From assembly GCF_049800775.1 (NCBI RefSeq), contig NZ_JBNAFR010000003.1:1-64000 (forward strand): a stretch of DNA of 64,000 bases, given 5' to 3'. Made by a program: the position numbers and the translations under genes. The notes beneath the pieces are model-generated. The model was not told the DNA's origin, did not search any database, and saw nothing but the letters and a program-made list of their open reading frames with translations. The number at the start of each line of letters is the position of its first letter. Positions within the stretch are counted from its first letter, which is position 1. This document shows positions 1 to 10,727 of this stretch, in pieces. This stretch comes from Dinoroseobacter sp049800775. GTDB lineage: Bacteria; Pseudomonadota; Alphaproteobacteria; Rhodobacterales; Rhodobacteraceae.

Positions 1-1974
<1,974 letters not shown>

Positions 1975-2372
1975 CTGGCTCATCCCCTCCTGAGACACTG
2001 CGTCCACAATTCCTGACACAGGCGTAACATGGTTTTGAAGCTCACAACAAGCTCCTGTTTTTGGTCAGTTTTTCTGTGAATAAATTCCGGCCTTTCACCC
2101 GTTTTTGTAAATTATTTTGCGCAGCTGTGAATTTGGCTGCAATTCGAAGGGCTTGGAAGAAAAGTAAGCGCGGCGAAGGCTTTGCAGGCTCGGATCGAAA
2201 TACGGCGCGTTGCCGCAGTTAGGGCTAACGCGTCGGGCGATTAAGTCGCACGTAAGGATTTCTGGGTATGCCGCCTGACGGAAACGAGGTTGATTTCAAT
2301 CAATCGATTTCAGGCTGGAAACAGTTCCGAGACCGGGGAAAAGCGAATCTGTCAGGTTCGCGAGACGGCCGC
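1975..2372. other. intergenic region upstream of acsA
   Basis: About 400 bp without a convincing gene. A plus-strand reading frame starting at 2268 is only the antisense shadow of the neighbouring binding-protein gene. The region is locally AT-richer than the genes (2040-2150). It contains a perfect TTGAT-N4-ATCAA box at 2290-2303 and a short inverted repeat CGCGTT/AACGCG at 2207-2233. It presumably holds the acsA promoter, but I could not assign a clear -35/-10 pair. Confidence 0.6.
2290..2303. promoter_or_regulatory. FNR/FnrL-type box
   Basis: TTGATTTCAATCAA matches the FNR consensus TTGAT-N4-ATCAA exactly, in both halves. It is centred about 322 bp upstream of the acsA start, with no other gene reading away from it. 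In Rhodobacteraceae FnrL activates genes under low oxygen. If this site is used, either acsA has a long 5' leader or the site serves an unseen transcript. The match is seen directly; its function is inferred. Confidence 0.5.
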
Positions 2373-3743
2373 TCAGGCTCGCCACCAGCGTTGGCCCATG
2401 CGGGTGTGACCCGTGGCCCAGGGCTGCGCCTGCGGTTCAGGCCGACCGATCCAGTCCGCAACCACCAGATTGGCCTCCGACAGGATCGGGACGTATTCCT
2501 GCGCCGCCGCTGCGGGTCCGCAGGGCGCCGATATCGGCTGCGCCGCCCCGCCGAACAAGGACAGCAAGGTCCAGGCATGGGTCGCTCGCGTGGTCAGCCG
2601 CGCCACATGGAGATCCGCGACCTCCCCTGACGTGGCAAGCCGCATTGGCACTCCGAGCTCGGACATCTGCTGACCGATCCGGGCGACAAGGCGCGCGCCC
2701 TGCTCCCCCAGATCGCCATCAATCGAGAGGGTCAGCCCCTCGGGTGTCAGCGCGCCCAGCGCTTGCCTCGTCGCCTCGGGATCCGCACTCTGCGGACCGG
2801 GCATCGCTGCAAGAGACAGACCCGGGTCGCCCGCGATCAGGGCTTGGCGGTCGATCCCAGCATGGAGCGCCTCCATGACCGGGCGCACCCGCGCCGGGGC
2901 GCAGCCCGCGCCGGGCGAAAACCGCAGGGCATCCGTCGCCGGGATCGCGATGGTCTGGGCGCGATGGGTCCGTTCAAGCCGCTCCGACAGCCGCGCGGGC
3001 AGGCGGTCGACCACATCCACGCGGCCCTCGGCAAAGGCCCGCGCCCGGTCTTCGGCCCGCGGCAGAACGAGGATCTCCACCGTATCGAACCAATTCCCCT
3101 GCGCAGTCCGCGGATGGCCGGGGACACGTTCAACCAGCAGCCGTGCCGCGCCATCAAAGCTCGCAACCCGGTAAGGACCGGTGCCGGCGCCCGTGCGGAA
3201 CACCTCCGCCGCGCCGCTGCGGGGACCCATGATCAGGGCGGGATCGCTCAGAAGATAGGGGAAATCCGCGTTCGCCCGGTGCAGCCGCACATCGAACCGG
3301 TGCGGCCCGCGCAGGCGCATCTCGGCGATCAGACTGCGGATACCGTGGCCCGCATCCCCGGGCGTCTTGTGCAGATCCAGCGACGCGATGGCGTCGGCAG
3401 CCTCGAAGGGCTGCCCCCCATGGAACCGCGCCTCGGGGTCGAGATCGAGGGTCCAGACACGGCCCGCCTCGGACGGGGTCCAACCGGAGGCCAGCGCGCC
3501 GCGCAACAGGCCATCGGGCGCGATCTCTGTCAGGGTGTCGAAGACCAGCCCGGCGCCGGAGACCATCTGGAACAGGCCCGGCCCAAACCGCGGATCCCAA
3601 AGCTCGGGCGCGGGCCCGCCGCTCAGCCCGATCCGCAACCGCCCGCCGTGCCGCGCGCCCGCAGCCACGGGCATCCCCCCCGCCGCCAACAGGGCAGCGG
3701 CAAGACCGGTTTGCAGGAGTTTGCGTCGGGTGCTGTGATCCAT
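2373..3743 (-). CDS. ABC transporter substrate-binding protein, family 5 (peptide type)
   Basis: Predicted periplasmic solute-binding protein of the DppA/OppA-like family, 456 residues, somewhat short for that family. The N-terminus has TRRKLLQTG followed by a hydrophobic alanine-rich stretch, which looks like a Tat-like signal peptide. The body has the family pattern of target loading around FDTLTEIAPDGLLRGALASGW and FHGGQPFEAADAI. I chose ATG 3743 over the upstream TTG at 3761 because it gives a normal signal peptide. No permease or ATPase gene is adjacent, so the partner transporter must be elsewhere. The ligand cannot be read from the sequence. Confidence 0.75.
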   Translation of the reverse strand: MDHSTRRKLLQTGLAAALLAAGGMPVAAGARHGGRLRIGLSGGPAPELWDPRFGPGLFQMVSGAGLVFDTLTEIAPDGLLRGALASGWTPSEAGRVWTLDLDPEARFHGGQPFEAADAIASLDLHKTPGDAGHGIRSLIAEMRLRGPHRFDVRLHRANADFPYLLSDPALIMGPRSGAAEVFRTGAGTGPYRVASFDGAARLLVERVPGHPRTAQGNWFDTVEILVLPRAEDRARAFAEGRVDVVDRLPARLSERLERTHRAQTIAIPATDALRFSPGAGCAPARVRPVMEALHAGIDRQALIAGDPGLSLAAMPGPQSADPEATRQALGALTPEGLTLSIDGDLGEQGARLVARIGQQMSELGVPMRLATSGEVADLHVARLTTRATHAWTLLSLFGGAAQPISAPCGPAAAAQEYVPILSEANLVVADWIGRPEPQAQPWATGHTRMGQRWWRA

Positions 3744-3810
3744 CTCTACCAGGCCAGGCAATCGTTACCGGGACATATAACGCCTTTTCAAACGATTCCG
3801 ATAGATCACT

Positions 3811-4797
3811 TCAGCCCGCCGGGCGTCGCCCGTAGCGCAGGCGGTCCATCACGCGGACCAGCTCGGCACTGATCCCGGCCTCGGACAGGGCATGTCCGGC
3901 CAGCGGGATCATCCGCAGATCAGTCTGCGGCAGGGCATCGGCGATCTTCCAGGCCGAAACAGGCGGGCAGATCATGTCGAACCTTCCCTGCACGATGGTC
4001 AGGGGCACATTGGCGATCCTTGGCAGATCCCGCAGGATCTGACCGTCTTCGTCCAGAAAGCCCTTGTTCAGGAAATAGTGGTTCTCCAACCGGGCAAAGG
4101 CGCGGGCGTATTCCGCGGGGCTCTCGCCTGTCAGGCCCTCGGAATGGATCGAGGCCAGGGCATTCTCCCAGGCCGACCAGGCGCGGGCGAACTTGGTCTC
4201 TTCCATCATGTTGCCGCTGAAGAGCCGCTTGTTATAGGCCGAGATCAGATCGCCCCGCTCCTCTTCGGGCACGAGCGAGACGAACCGTTTCCAGACATCG
4301 GGCCAGAACTGCGCTGCCCCGCCGCCATAGAACCAATCGAGTTCCGCCTGCGTCATCAGGAAGACGCCCCGCAGGATGAGTTGGGTCACCCGCTCGGGGT
4401 AGGTCTGGGCATAGATCAGCGCGAGGGTCGCGCCCCAGCTGCCGCCGAACACGTCCCAGCCAGGAATCTCGAGTGTTTCGCGGATCGCTTCGATATCATC
4501 GACCAGATGCCAGGTCGTGTTGGCCTCGACCGAGGCATGGGGCCGTGAACGTCCGCAGCCGCGCTGGTCGAACAGGATGATGCGATAGGTGTCGGGGTCG
4601 AAATAGCGCCGCATCGCCGGGCTGCAGCCACCACCGGGCCCGCCATGGAGTACAACCACCGGCACGCCCTGAGGATTGCCGCACTGCTCCACATAGATCC
4701 GATGCCCGCCCGAGACCGGCAATACTCTCTGGTCATAGGGGTCGAGGGGCGGGTAGAGGTATTCCGCCGCGCGTTTTTGGCTCGCCGCTCTCGTCAT
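3811..4797 (-). CDS. pip: proline iminopeptidase (alpha/beta hydrolase, S33)
   Basis: Cytoplasmic aminopeptidase that removes N-terminal proline. The 328-residue product has the oxyanion motif HGGPGGG near residue 52, the nucleophile elbow GGSWG with serine near 117, an acidic residue in QGRFDMICPP near 272 and the catalytic histidine in LAGHALSE near 301. All are standard for the S33 prolyl aminopeptidases. A longer upstream reading exists, but it would run into ubiG, so ATG 4797 is preferred. It is divergent from ubiG with about 64 bp between start codons, which must hold both promoters. Confidence 0.93.
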   Translation of the reverse strand: MTRAASQKRAAEYLYPPLDPYDQRVLPVSGGHRIYVEQCGNPQGVPVVVLHGGPGGGCSPAMRRYFDPDTYRIILFDQRGCGRSRPHASVEANTTWHLVDDIEAIRETLEIPGWDVFGGSWGATLALIYAQTYPERVTQLILRGVFLMTQAELDWFYGGGAAQFWPDVWKRFVSLVPEEERGDLISAYNKRLFSGNMMEETKFARAWSAWENALASIHSEGLTGESPAEYARAFARLENHYFLNKGFLDEDGQILRDLPRIANVPLTIVQGRFDMICPPVSAWKIADALPQTDLRMIPLAGHALSEAGISAELVRVMDRLRYGRRPAG

Positions 4798-4861
4798 TGC
4801 TGCCCTATATACTAATCGTCTCCACCCGACCCATCCTTCGCAAGTTGCAACAGAGAAGTCC

Positions 4862-5611
4862 ATGACAACCGTGACAGATACCGTCGATGCCTCCGAAGTC
4901 GCCAAATTCGAGGCCATGGCTGCGGAATGGTGGGACCCGATGGGCAAGTTCCGCCCGCTGCACCTAATGAACCCGATCCGGCTGGATTACATCACCCGGC
5001 AGATCGCGGCGGAGTATGGCTGTGATCTGAGCACGCCCGCGCCGTTCAAGGGGTTGCGGATTCTCGATATCGGCTGCGGCGGCGGGCTTTTGTCAGAGCC
5101 GATGGCGCGGCTCGGGGCGACGGTGGTCGGGGCGGATGCGGCTGCGGGCAACCTGCCGGTCGCGCGCCTGCATGCCGAGCAATCCGGGCTCGAGATCGAC
5201 TACCGCCACACCACGGCGGAGGATCTGGCCGCGGCGGGAGAGCAATTCGATGCGGTGCTCAACATGGAAGTGGTGGAGCATGTGGCCAACCCGCTCAGCT
5301 ATCTCACCGCCTGCAATCGCTTGTTGAAACCCGGCGGGATCATGTGCTGCTCAACCCTGAACCGCACCCCAAAAAGCTTTGCCCTGGCCATTGTCGGGGC
5401 GGAATACATCCTGCGCTGGCTGCCCAAGGGCACCCATGATTGGCGCAAGTTCATCACGCCTGACGAGCTGTTCAAACTGTTATCCGAGGCCGGGTTCCAG
5501 CCCGTGGACAAGAAGGGGTTCGTGTTCAACCCGGTTGCCCAAAGCTGGTCCATGTCCGAACGGGATCTGAGCGTGAACTACGTCACCGCCGCGCTGCGCC
5601 CGGCTGATTGA
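4862..5611 (+). CDS. ubiG: ubiquinone biosynthesis O-methyltransferase
   Basis: S-adenosylmethionine-dependent enzyme that performs both O-methylations in ubiquinone synthesis. The 249-residue product carries the SAM motif LDIGCGGGLLSEPMARLGA near residue 70, the N-terminal EVAKFEAMAAEWWDP signature, and NMEVVEHV typical of UbiG. Ubiquinone is the electron acceptor of the reaction centre encoded further along, but this gene is a housekeeping gene. It is followed by a terminator-like hairpin at 5698-5728. Confidence 0.95.
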   Translation: MTTVTDTVDASEVAKFEAMAAEWWDPMGKFRPLHLMNPIRLDYITRQIAAEYGCDLSTPAPFKGLRILDIGCGGGLLSEPMARLGATVVGADAAAGNLPVARLHAEQSGLEIDYRHTTAEDLAAAGEQFDAVLNMEVVEHVANPLSYLTACNRLLKPGGIMCCSTLNRTPKSFALAIVGAEYILRWLPKGTHDWRKFITPDELFKLLSEAGFQPVDKKGFVFNPVAQSWSMSERDLSVNYVTAALRPAD

Positions 5612-5697
5612 CCGCGCGAGGTGCGCGCCCTGGCGAGGCCAGTTTGGGGTCCGATGCGCGCGACACAGTAAAGACCGAGAGCTGCGCATAACCGGTT

Positions 5698-5728
5698 GCC
5701 TGACCCCGGAACGGGATCAGGCCGTTTT
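5698..5728 (+). terminator. probable rho-independent terminator of ubiG
   Basis: GCCTGACCCC, loop GGAAC, then GGGATCAGGC forms a 10-bp stem with one mismatch, followed by GTTTT. It lies 87 nt after the ubiG stop and just before the end of the convergent VPLPA-CTERM gene. Confidence 0.55.
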
Positions 5729-5738
5729 CCAAGGGGCT

Positions 5739-6329
5739 TTAGCCGCGTTTGCGACGCAGCAGGCCCAGCGCCAGAAGCCCGGCCGCCAAAAGCGGCAGAC
5801 CCGCAGGCAGTGGGACCGGCGCGACCTCTTCCCCGTTGAACAGAACCTCGCGGATCTCGATCCGCGAATTGTTCAAAAGGCTCAGCACGTCCAGCTCCAC
5901 CTTGCTGACGCCGAGAACCTCACCAGCGAAGTCATAGGTCTCGCCTGCCACCTGCCCGACCGGCGCGTTGAACACGGCGGAGGTCGAGATCAGCGCATCC
6001 GTCGCATCGAAGAAGCGCAGCTGAAAGGTCTCGACTCCTTCGGCCAGCACGTTCAGGTCGTTGAAGAGGGTGAAGCTTTCCAGATTGTAGGTCCCGATCA
6101 GGTCCAGTGTGATGGTGCCCGTAACACCCGTCCGCCCGGCAAAACCGTTGAAGTTGGAGCTATCCCCGTCGACGATGTCGGCGATATCTGCACCGAACCC
6201 CGCGCAGATGGCCTCACAAACGGGGACATCGGTGGAGGCGGTGATCTGGCTGGGACCCTCGATCGTGGCCGCGCTGGCGGCTCCGGAGACAAGTATCAGC
6301 AAGGCGGCGGCAATGGGGGCGAAACGCAT
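5739..6329 (-). CDS. VPLPA-CTERM sorting domain protein
   Basis: Exported protein of unknown function, 196 residues. It has a clean signal peptide (MRFAPIAAALLILVSGAASA) and ends with VPLPAGLPLLAAGLLALGLLRRKRG, the tripartite VPLPA-CTERM sorting signal: motif, transmembrane helix and basic tail. Such proteins are processed by an exosortase (XrtD type in alphaproteobacteria) and are often linked to exopolysaccharide. The middle part is a beta-rich, low-cysteine domain that I do not recognise. An AGGAGG site precedes the ATG at 6329. No exosortase gene is visible in the window. Confidence 0.8.
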   Translation of the reverse strand: MRFAPIAAALLILVSGAASAATIEGPSQITASTDVPVCEAICAGFGADIADIVDGDSSNFNGFAGRTGVTGTITLDLIGTYNLESFTLFNDLNVLAEGVETFQLRFFDATDALISTSAVFNAPVGQVAGETYDFAGEVLGVSKVELDVLSLLNNSRIEIREVLFNGEEVAPVPLPAGLPLLAAGLLALGLLRRKRG

Positions 6330-6483
6330 GAAGAGACCTCCTAAAATCTTCTACGGGCGATTCTAGGGCTCAGCCACAAACCTGACAAGAATCAGGCGCC
6401 GCACCGCCACGATAGGCAAGCCTGGCACAGACAATCCCTCGCCTGTCGCCAAGCAGGGGATGATCTGGAAACGATGGCGTCGG

Positions 6484-7716
6484 TCAGTCGAGCCCCATGC
6501 AGCTCGCGTAATAGGTCACCGTCGCGGGCCAGTCGGAGAAGATCCCTTCGACCTTCACATCCTGCGCCAGCACATCGATCAGCTCGTAGATCACACCATC
6601 GCTCGTGGTGAGATCGGAGATGGACTGGTAGTACCAACCGCCTCCTGCTGCCAGCGGGCCAGAACGTTCAAGGGTCCAGGTGATGATCTTCAGCCCGGCG
6701 GCCTTGGCCTCCAGCGCGAGGGTGGACGGGACAATCCCATCATCCTCGGAAGAGGTCACAAGCATCCAGGTCGGCGGGGCAATGTAGGTGATGCCCATCG
6801 CCTTGAGCTCTTCCATGGTATTGGGCCAGGTGGCCGGATCCATGGGCGAGTAGCCATCCAGCCTGTATTCATCCATCAGATAGACCGCCTGTGCGCCGAA
6901 CTCGGGCTCGGCCTCGATCCAGTAGAGGATATCCGACAGGTTGAAGCTCTGTAGCCAAACATCCGAGGGCGGGATCCCGGCCGCCTTGTACGCGTCCACC
7001 AGCTTCTGTGCGTAGGCCTCCTGGGTGAAGCCCTTGAAGGGCATGTCCACCGACGGGCTCTTGAGTTCGGGCGTGAACTTGGCACCGAGGCTCTTGAACA
7101 GCGCGATGGAATCCGCATGGGTCATGATCCCCGTATCCTCGCCCGCATAGAGATCCGTCCGCCATCCCGCAGTGCCGTCGAGATACTCCTCGACCGTGGT
7201 GGCGGCAGGATTGGCCGCGTCCATCTTGGGCGTGAGCTTGCGGAACTCGGCCAGCGTGATCTCCGACGTCCGGCATTCCGCCGCCGCCGGGGCCTCCCCC
7301 CGGGCCGGGGTGAACGGGACGACGCAGGTCTCCGCCAGCGGTGTCGCGAGGATGTTGGTGGTGGTGTGCAGGTCGTTCTGCGCATGGCGGCAGACAAGCT
7401 CGAGATCGCGGGTGAAGGTCACATCGCATTCGAGGATCCCCGCCCCCATCCGTGCGGCGGCCACATTCGACGCCACCGTGTGCTCGGGGAACTGCAGGGG
7501 CGCGCCGCGATGCCCGATGGAGAACAGCGTGCGCCGCGGCGTCTGCCCCATGCAGGCCATCAGCTCTTGCTTGAGCGGACCCTCGACCATCTGGTCGATC
7601 AGGTAAAAGGGGCGCGGGCCGAGCTCGATGACATCGCCCTGCCCGGTTGCGGCCCTCTCGGCGGCGGCCGAACCAGCCCCCAGCATGGCGAAAAGAAGTG
7701 TTGCGCTGCGCAGCAT
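6484..7716 (-). CDS. glycerophosphodiester phosphodiesterase, secreted
   Basis: Predicted periplasmic hydrolase of glycerophosphodiesters, releasing glycerol-3-phosphate, 410 residues. It has a signal peptide (MLRSATLLFAMLGAGSAAA) and the GDPD signature SIGHRGAPLQFPEHT near residue 65, followed by ILECDVTFTRDLELVCRHA with the metal-binding Glu/Asp and the second catalytic histidine. It resembles GlpQ in length and export. It is transcribed alone on the minus strand; the ABC exporter gene downstream of its promoter region reads the same way but is separated by 89 bp. Confidence 0.88.
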   Translation of the reverse strand: MLRSATLLFAMLGAGSAAAERAATGQGDVIELGPRPFYLIDQMVEGPLKQELMACMGQTPRRTLFSIGHRGAPLQFPEHTVASNVAAARMGAGILECDVTFTRDLELVCRHAQNDLHTTTNILATPLAETCVVPFTPARGEAPAAAECRTSEITLAEFRKLTPKMDAANPAATTVEEYLDGTAGWRTDLYAGEDTGIMTHADSIALFKSLGAKFTPELKSPSVDMPFKGFTQEAYAQKLVDAYKAAGIPPSDVWLQSFNLSDILYWIEAEPEFGAQAVYLMDEYRLDGYSPMDPATWPNTMEELKAMGITYIAPPTWMLVTSSEDDGIVPSTLALEAKAAGLKIITWTLERSGPLAAGGGWYYQSISDLTTSDGVIYELIDVLAQDVKVEGIFSDWPATVTYYASCMGLD

Positions 7717-7805
7717 GTGAACCCCCGGTCTGGATGCGTTGCCCCGGTTTGAACGCTTGGCTGTGACGCTGGGGTGACGCCCCGGTGACGTCTGCGCGAC
7801 AGGCG

Positions 7806-9629
7806 CTATTTCGAATAGCTCTGCTTTTGGCTTTCGAAGAGTTGCGCATAGAGGCCGCCCTCGGCCAACAGGTCTTCATGGGTGCCCTGCTCGACCATCG
7901 CGCCGCTTTCCAGCACATAGATCCGGTCCGCATCGATCACAGAGGACAGACGGTGCGCGACCATGATTGTGGTCTTGCCCTTGGCCAGACGTCCGAGGGC
8001 GCGCTTCACCCGGTCCTCGGTCTTCTGGTCCAGCGCCGAGGTGGCCTCGTCCAGCAGGATGATCGGCGCATCGCGCAGGAAGGCCCGGGCGATGGCGATC
8101 CGCTGCTTCTGCCCACCGGAGAGCTGCGAGCCCTTGGGCCCCACGGGCAGGTCACCGCGCTCGGCGATGATCTCGGTCAGCTCGGCCGCATCGGCGGCAG
8201 CCTGCACCTCGGCATCGCTGGCCATGGGTTTGACGTAGCGGATGTTCTCGAGGATCGAGCTGTTGAAGATCACGATGTCCTGCGCCACCACCGAGAACGC
8301 ACCGCGCAGGGATTCGATCCGGATTTGGTCCACCGGGAGACCGCCGATCTGCACGCTGCCCTCCGCCGGATCATAGAGCCGCCCCAACAGGCTGAGCACC
8401 GTGGTCTTGCCGGACCCGGTCGGCCCGACAATCGCTGTCACCTCGCCCCCGCCAAAGGTCAGGGAGAGATCCCGAAAGAGCGGGCGATCCGGCTCGTAGC
8501 CGAAGGTCACCTTGTCGAAGACGAGATCGCCGCGTGTGTCGAAACTGTCCACGGCGTCGGGCGCATCGACGATCGTCGGGCGTTCCTCGTAGAGCCCGCG
8601 CACCCGCGCCAGCTGCACCAGTGCGGCCTGCAACGACACGGTGAACTGGGCGATCCGCCGTCCCGGATCAAAGATCAGCACGAGCCCGATCAGGAAGGCG
8701 ATGATCCCGGCCCCGTCCACATCGAAATTGGCGCTGAGCGCCATGTAGCCACCGCCGCCGATCACCAGCACATAGGCGAAGGCCGCCGCGAAATCGATGC
8801 AGGGCAGGATCACCGCCTGGGCCATGTTGCGTCGGATGGTCAGGCGGCGCAGGCGCTTGGTCGAGCGCAGCAGGCGCTCCTGCTCGACCCCTTCCTGCCC
8901 GGCGATCTTGACCGTGCGCATGCCGGACATGGTCTCGTCGATGGTGGCAAGATATTCCTGCATCGCGGTCTCGGTCTCGGCCTGCACGATTTTGACCTTG
9001 CGGGACACGAACTGCATCGCACTGATGATTACAGGCAAGACAAGGGCCGCACTGAAGAACAGCAAGGGCTGCTGCCAAGCGAGATAGGCCGAGACAATCA
9101 CCACCGTCGCCAGATCGCGTCCGGCCTTCACCGAGGTCTGGCCAACGAAACGTCCGATACTCTCGACCTGGCCCACAAGCTTCTGGATCAGGTTGGCGGA
9201 GGGTGTTTTCTCGAAAAAGGCGAGGTCGAGCTCCATCAGGTGTTCGATCAGGTCCTGGCGCAGCTTGGCCACCGCATCGGCGGCGATCCATGTGCTCATC
9301 CGGGGCACCACGTAGCTCATGACACCGCGAAAGACGAAGACCCCGAAGACCGCAAGGCAGACCATTACCAGATCGCGGACCGAGCCGCTCTCGAAGATCA
9401 CGCGCAGCCCGCTTTCGGTGAGGCGGAGGAACTGCTGATAGACCGCGCCCTGCGCGATGACCATGAAGAAGACCAGGATCAGCCAGGGCAGCTTTTCCCG
9501 CAGATAGCCCGTCCAGAACCAACGGATATTGGCCTTGTCCTGAGGGGAGAACATCTTTTCCTTCGGCTTGCGGGACTTGGGGGTCCCGCCGGAAGGCGCT
9601 GGGTGCTGTGTCGGACTGGGCTCTGCCAT
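7806..9629 (-). CDS. ABC transporter, fused permease and ATP-binding protein (exporter type)
   Basis: Inner-membrane half-transporter of the MsbA/multidrug family, 607 residues. The N-terminal membrane domain (about residues 30-330) is followed by one nucleotide-binding domain with Walker A GPTGSGKTT near 404, signature LSGGQKQRIAIARA near 501, Walker B IILLDEATSALD near 524 and the switch histidine AHRLSSV. It would work as a homodimer. The substrate cannot be told from the sequence. Its start is 74 bp downstream of the stop of the small cytochrome gene. Confidence 0.88.
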   Translation of the reverse strand: MAEPSPTQHPAPSGGTPKSRKPKEKMFSPQDKANIRWFWTGYLREKLPWLILVFFMVIAQGAVYQQFLRLTESGLRVIFESGSVRDLVMVCLAVFGVFVFRGVMSYVVPRMSTWIAADAVAKLRQDLIEHLMELDLAFFEKTPSANLIQKLVGQVESIGRFVGQTSVKAGRDLATVVIVSAYLAWQQPLLFFSAALVLPVIISAMQFVSRKVKIVQAETETAMQEYLATIDETMSGMRTVKIAGQEGVEQERLLRSTKRLRRLTIRRNMAQAVILPCIDFAAAFAYVLVIGGGGYMALSANFDVDGAGIIAFLIGLVLIFDPGRRIAQFTVSLQAALVQLARVRGLYEERPTIVDAPDAVDSFDTRGDLVFDKVTFGYEPDRPLFRDLSLTFGGGEVTAIVGPTGSGKTTVLSLLGRLYDPAEGSVQIGGLPVDQIRIESLRGAFSVVAQDIVIFNSSILENIRYVKPMASDAEVQAAADAAELTEIIAERGDLPVGPKGSQLSGGQKQRIAIARAFLRDAPIILLDEATSALDQKTEDRVKRALGRLAKGKTTIMVAHRLSSVIDADRIYVLESGAMVEQGTHEDLLAEGGLYAQLFESQKQSYSK

Positions 9630-9703
9630 GGATCGGCTATCGCCAAGGGGGCCTCAACTGTCAAGCCGCGCAAGGTCGCGCCCGGCCTCCGGCAGTGCCC
9701 TGC

Positions 9704-10111
9704 TCATTGGGTGGAGAGATAGGCGAGGATGTCCCGCGCGTCTTGCGGGCTGCGCACGCGGACGAGCATCCGGCCCCGCGCGGTCGGATCCCCGAGATAG
9801 GCGCGCAGGAACCCCACCGGGTCCTGCAGATAGGCGGTGAGGGTTTCCGCGTCCCAGACAAGGCCAGCCGCCCCGGCGGCCCGAAGCGCGTCGGAATAGG
9901 CCACACCCTCCTGTGCGGCGGCCCTGCGGCCCAGCACGCCGTGCAGGTTGGGCCCCGCACGCGGGCTGTCGACCCCGGGCTCGGCGATGTGACAGGTAAG
10001 GCAGGGCCGAAAGGCCCGCTCCCCGGCCTCCGCATCACCCTCCATGGCCCGGATCGGGGCCGCGGTGATGGCCAGCATCATAACAAGCGCGGATCGAATG
10101 AGGGTGACCAA
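9704..10111 (-). CDS. c-type cytochrome, c2-like paralogue
   Basis: Exported single-heme cytochrome of about 135 residues. It has a hydrophobic signal segment (VTLIRSALVMMLAITAAPIRA), the heme motif CLTCH, and a likely distal methionine in RGRMLVRV. It aligns along its whole length with the adjacent cytochrome c2 (GDAEAGERAFRPC against GDAAAGEKAFRQC), so the two look like an old tandem duplication. The start is uncertain. A TTG at 10111 has GGAGAG upstream, while a GTG at 10147 lies inside the terminator hairpin of the preceding gene and is unlikely. It may replace or complement c2 in electron transfer. Confidence 0.75.
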   Translation of the reverse strand: MVTLIRSALVMMLAITAAPIRAMEGDAEAGERAFRPCLTCHIAEPGVDSPRAGPNLHGVLGRRAAAQEGVAYSDALRAAGAAGLVWDAETLTAYLQDPVGFLRAYLGDPTARGRMLVRVRSPQDARDILAYLSTQ

Positions 10112-10144
10112 GGGGCTCTCCACCGGCAGGGGTCCCAAATGCAA

Positions 10145-10170
10145 CACGCCCGGCGCAAGGGCCGGGCGTG
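10145..10170 (-). terminator. hairpin terminator after cytochrome c2 gene
   Basis: CACGCCCGGC, loop of 6, GCCGGGCGTG forms a perfect 10-bp stem 25 nt after the cytochrome c2 stop codon. The run of T on the minus strand is weak, so it may act as an attenuator or an mRNA-stabilising hairpin, allowing some transcription into the paralogue. Confidence 0.6.
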
Positions 10171-10194
10171 CAGTCTCGGATCAGGTCGCGGCGA

Positions 10195-10635
10195 TTACTC
10201 GGCGAGCGACTTGAGATAGGCGTAGAGGTTGATCGCGTCTTCTTCCTTACGGACCTTGAAGGACATCTTCGAGCGCGCCTTGGAGTCGCCGGAGACTTCG
10301 CGGATCTTCGCGGTGGGGTCCTGGACATAGGCGACAAAGGTCGCTTCATCAAAGACCAGACCGCCTTCGCCCGCAGCCACATGGCCGTCGGAGTAACGGA
10401 AGCCTTCGACCTGACCGGCGGTCGCACCCGCGACACCGTAGAGGTTCGGGCCTGTCTTGGCCGCGCGGCCTGCCAGGGTGTTGCCGTCGGCATCCTGAAC
10501 AACGTGGCAGGACTGGCACTGGCGGAACGCCTTCTCACCGGCGGCGGCGTCGCCGCTGGCGGCAGTGTGTCCGTCCGCAAACGCCGGAGCGGAGAGCAGG
10601 GCCAACGTGGCGGCAGCTACGAAAGTCGTTTTCAT
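10195..10635 (-). CDS. cycA: cytochrome c2
   Basis: Soluble periplasmic cytochrome that shuttles electrons from the bc1 complex to the photosynthetic reaction centre or to oxidase, 146 residues. The signal peptide (MKTTFVAAATLALLSAPAFA), heme motif CQSCH, and axial methionine in SKMSFKVRKEEDAINLYAYLKS fit the c2 family. I chose ATG 10635 because it has a GGGAGG site and begins a normal signal peptide. Upstream is an inverted repeat TACGCC/GGCGTA (10675-10693) with a TTGAAC-17 nt-CGTATT promoter-like pair. It lies directly after hemA in the same direction, an order also known from related phototrophs. Confidence 0.9.
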   Translation of the reverse strand: MKTTFVAAATLALLSAPAFADGHTAASGDAAAGEKAFRQCQSCHVVQDADGNTLAGRAAKTGPNLYGVAGATAGQVEGFRYSDGHVAAGEGGLVFDEATFVAYVQDPTAKIREVSGDSKARSKMSFKVRKEEDAINLYAYLKSLAE

Positions 10636-10727
10636 GTTTCCCTCCCGAGGGGCAATTAAACCGTATGGCGGCAATACGCCCGAAACAGGCGTAAAGTTCA
10701 ACCACACTTATGGACTATAGCCCGGCC

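Noticed and set aside
2268..2630. Plus-strand frame starting near the FNR box, considered as the gene it might regulate
   Set aside because: It mostly overlaps the end of the binding-protein gene in antisense, has no ribosome binding site and no recognisable sequence.
7785..9722. 645-codon plus-strand frame opposite the ABC exporter
   Set aside because: Antisense shadow of a gene with intact Walker A, signature and Walker B motifs.
10112..10147. Upstream GTG (10147) start for the second cytochrome
   Set aside because: The codon lies inside the terminator hairpin of the preceding gene and gives an N-terminus unlike a signal peptide.
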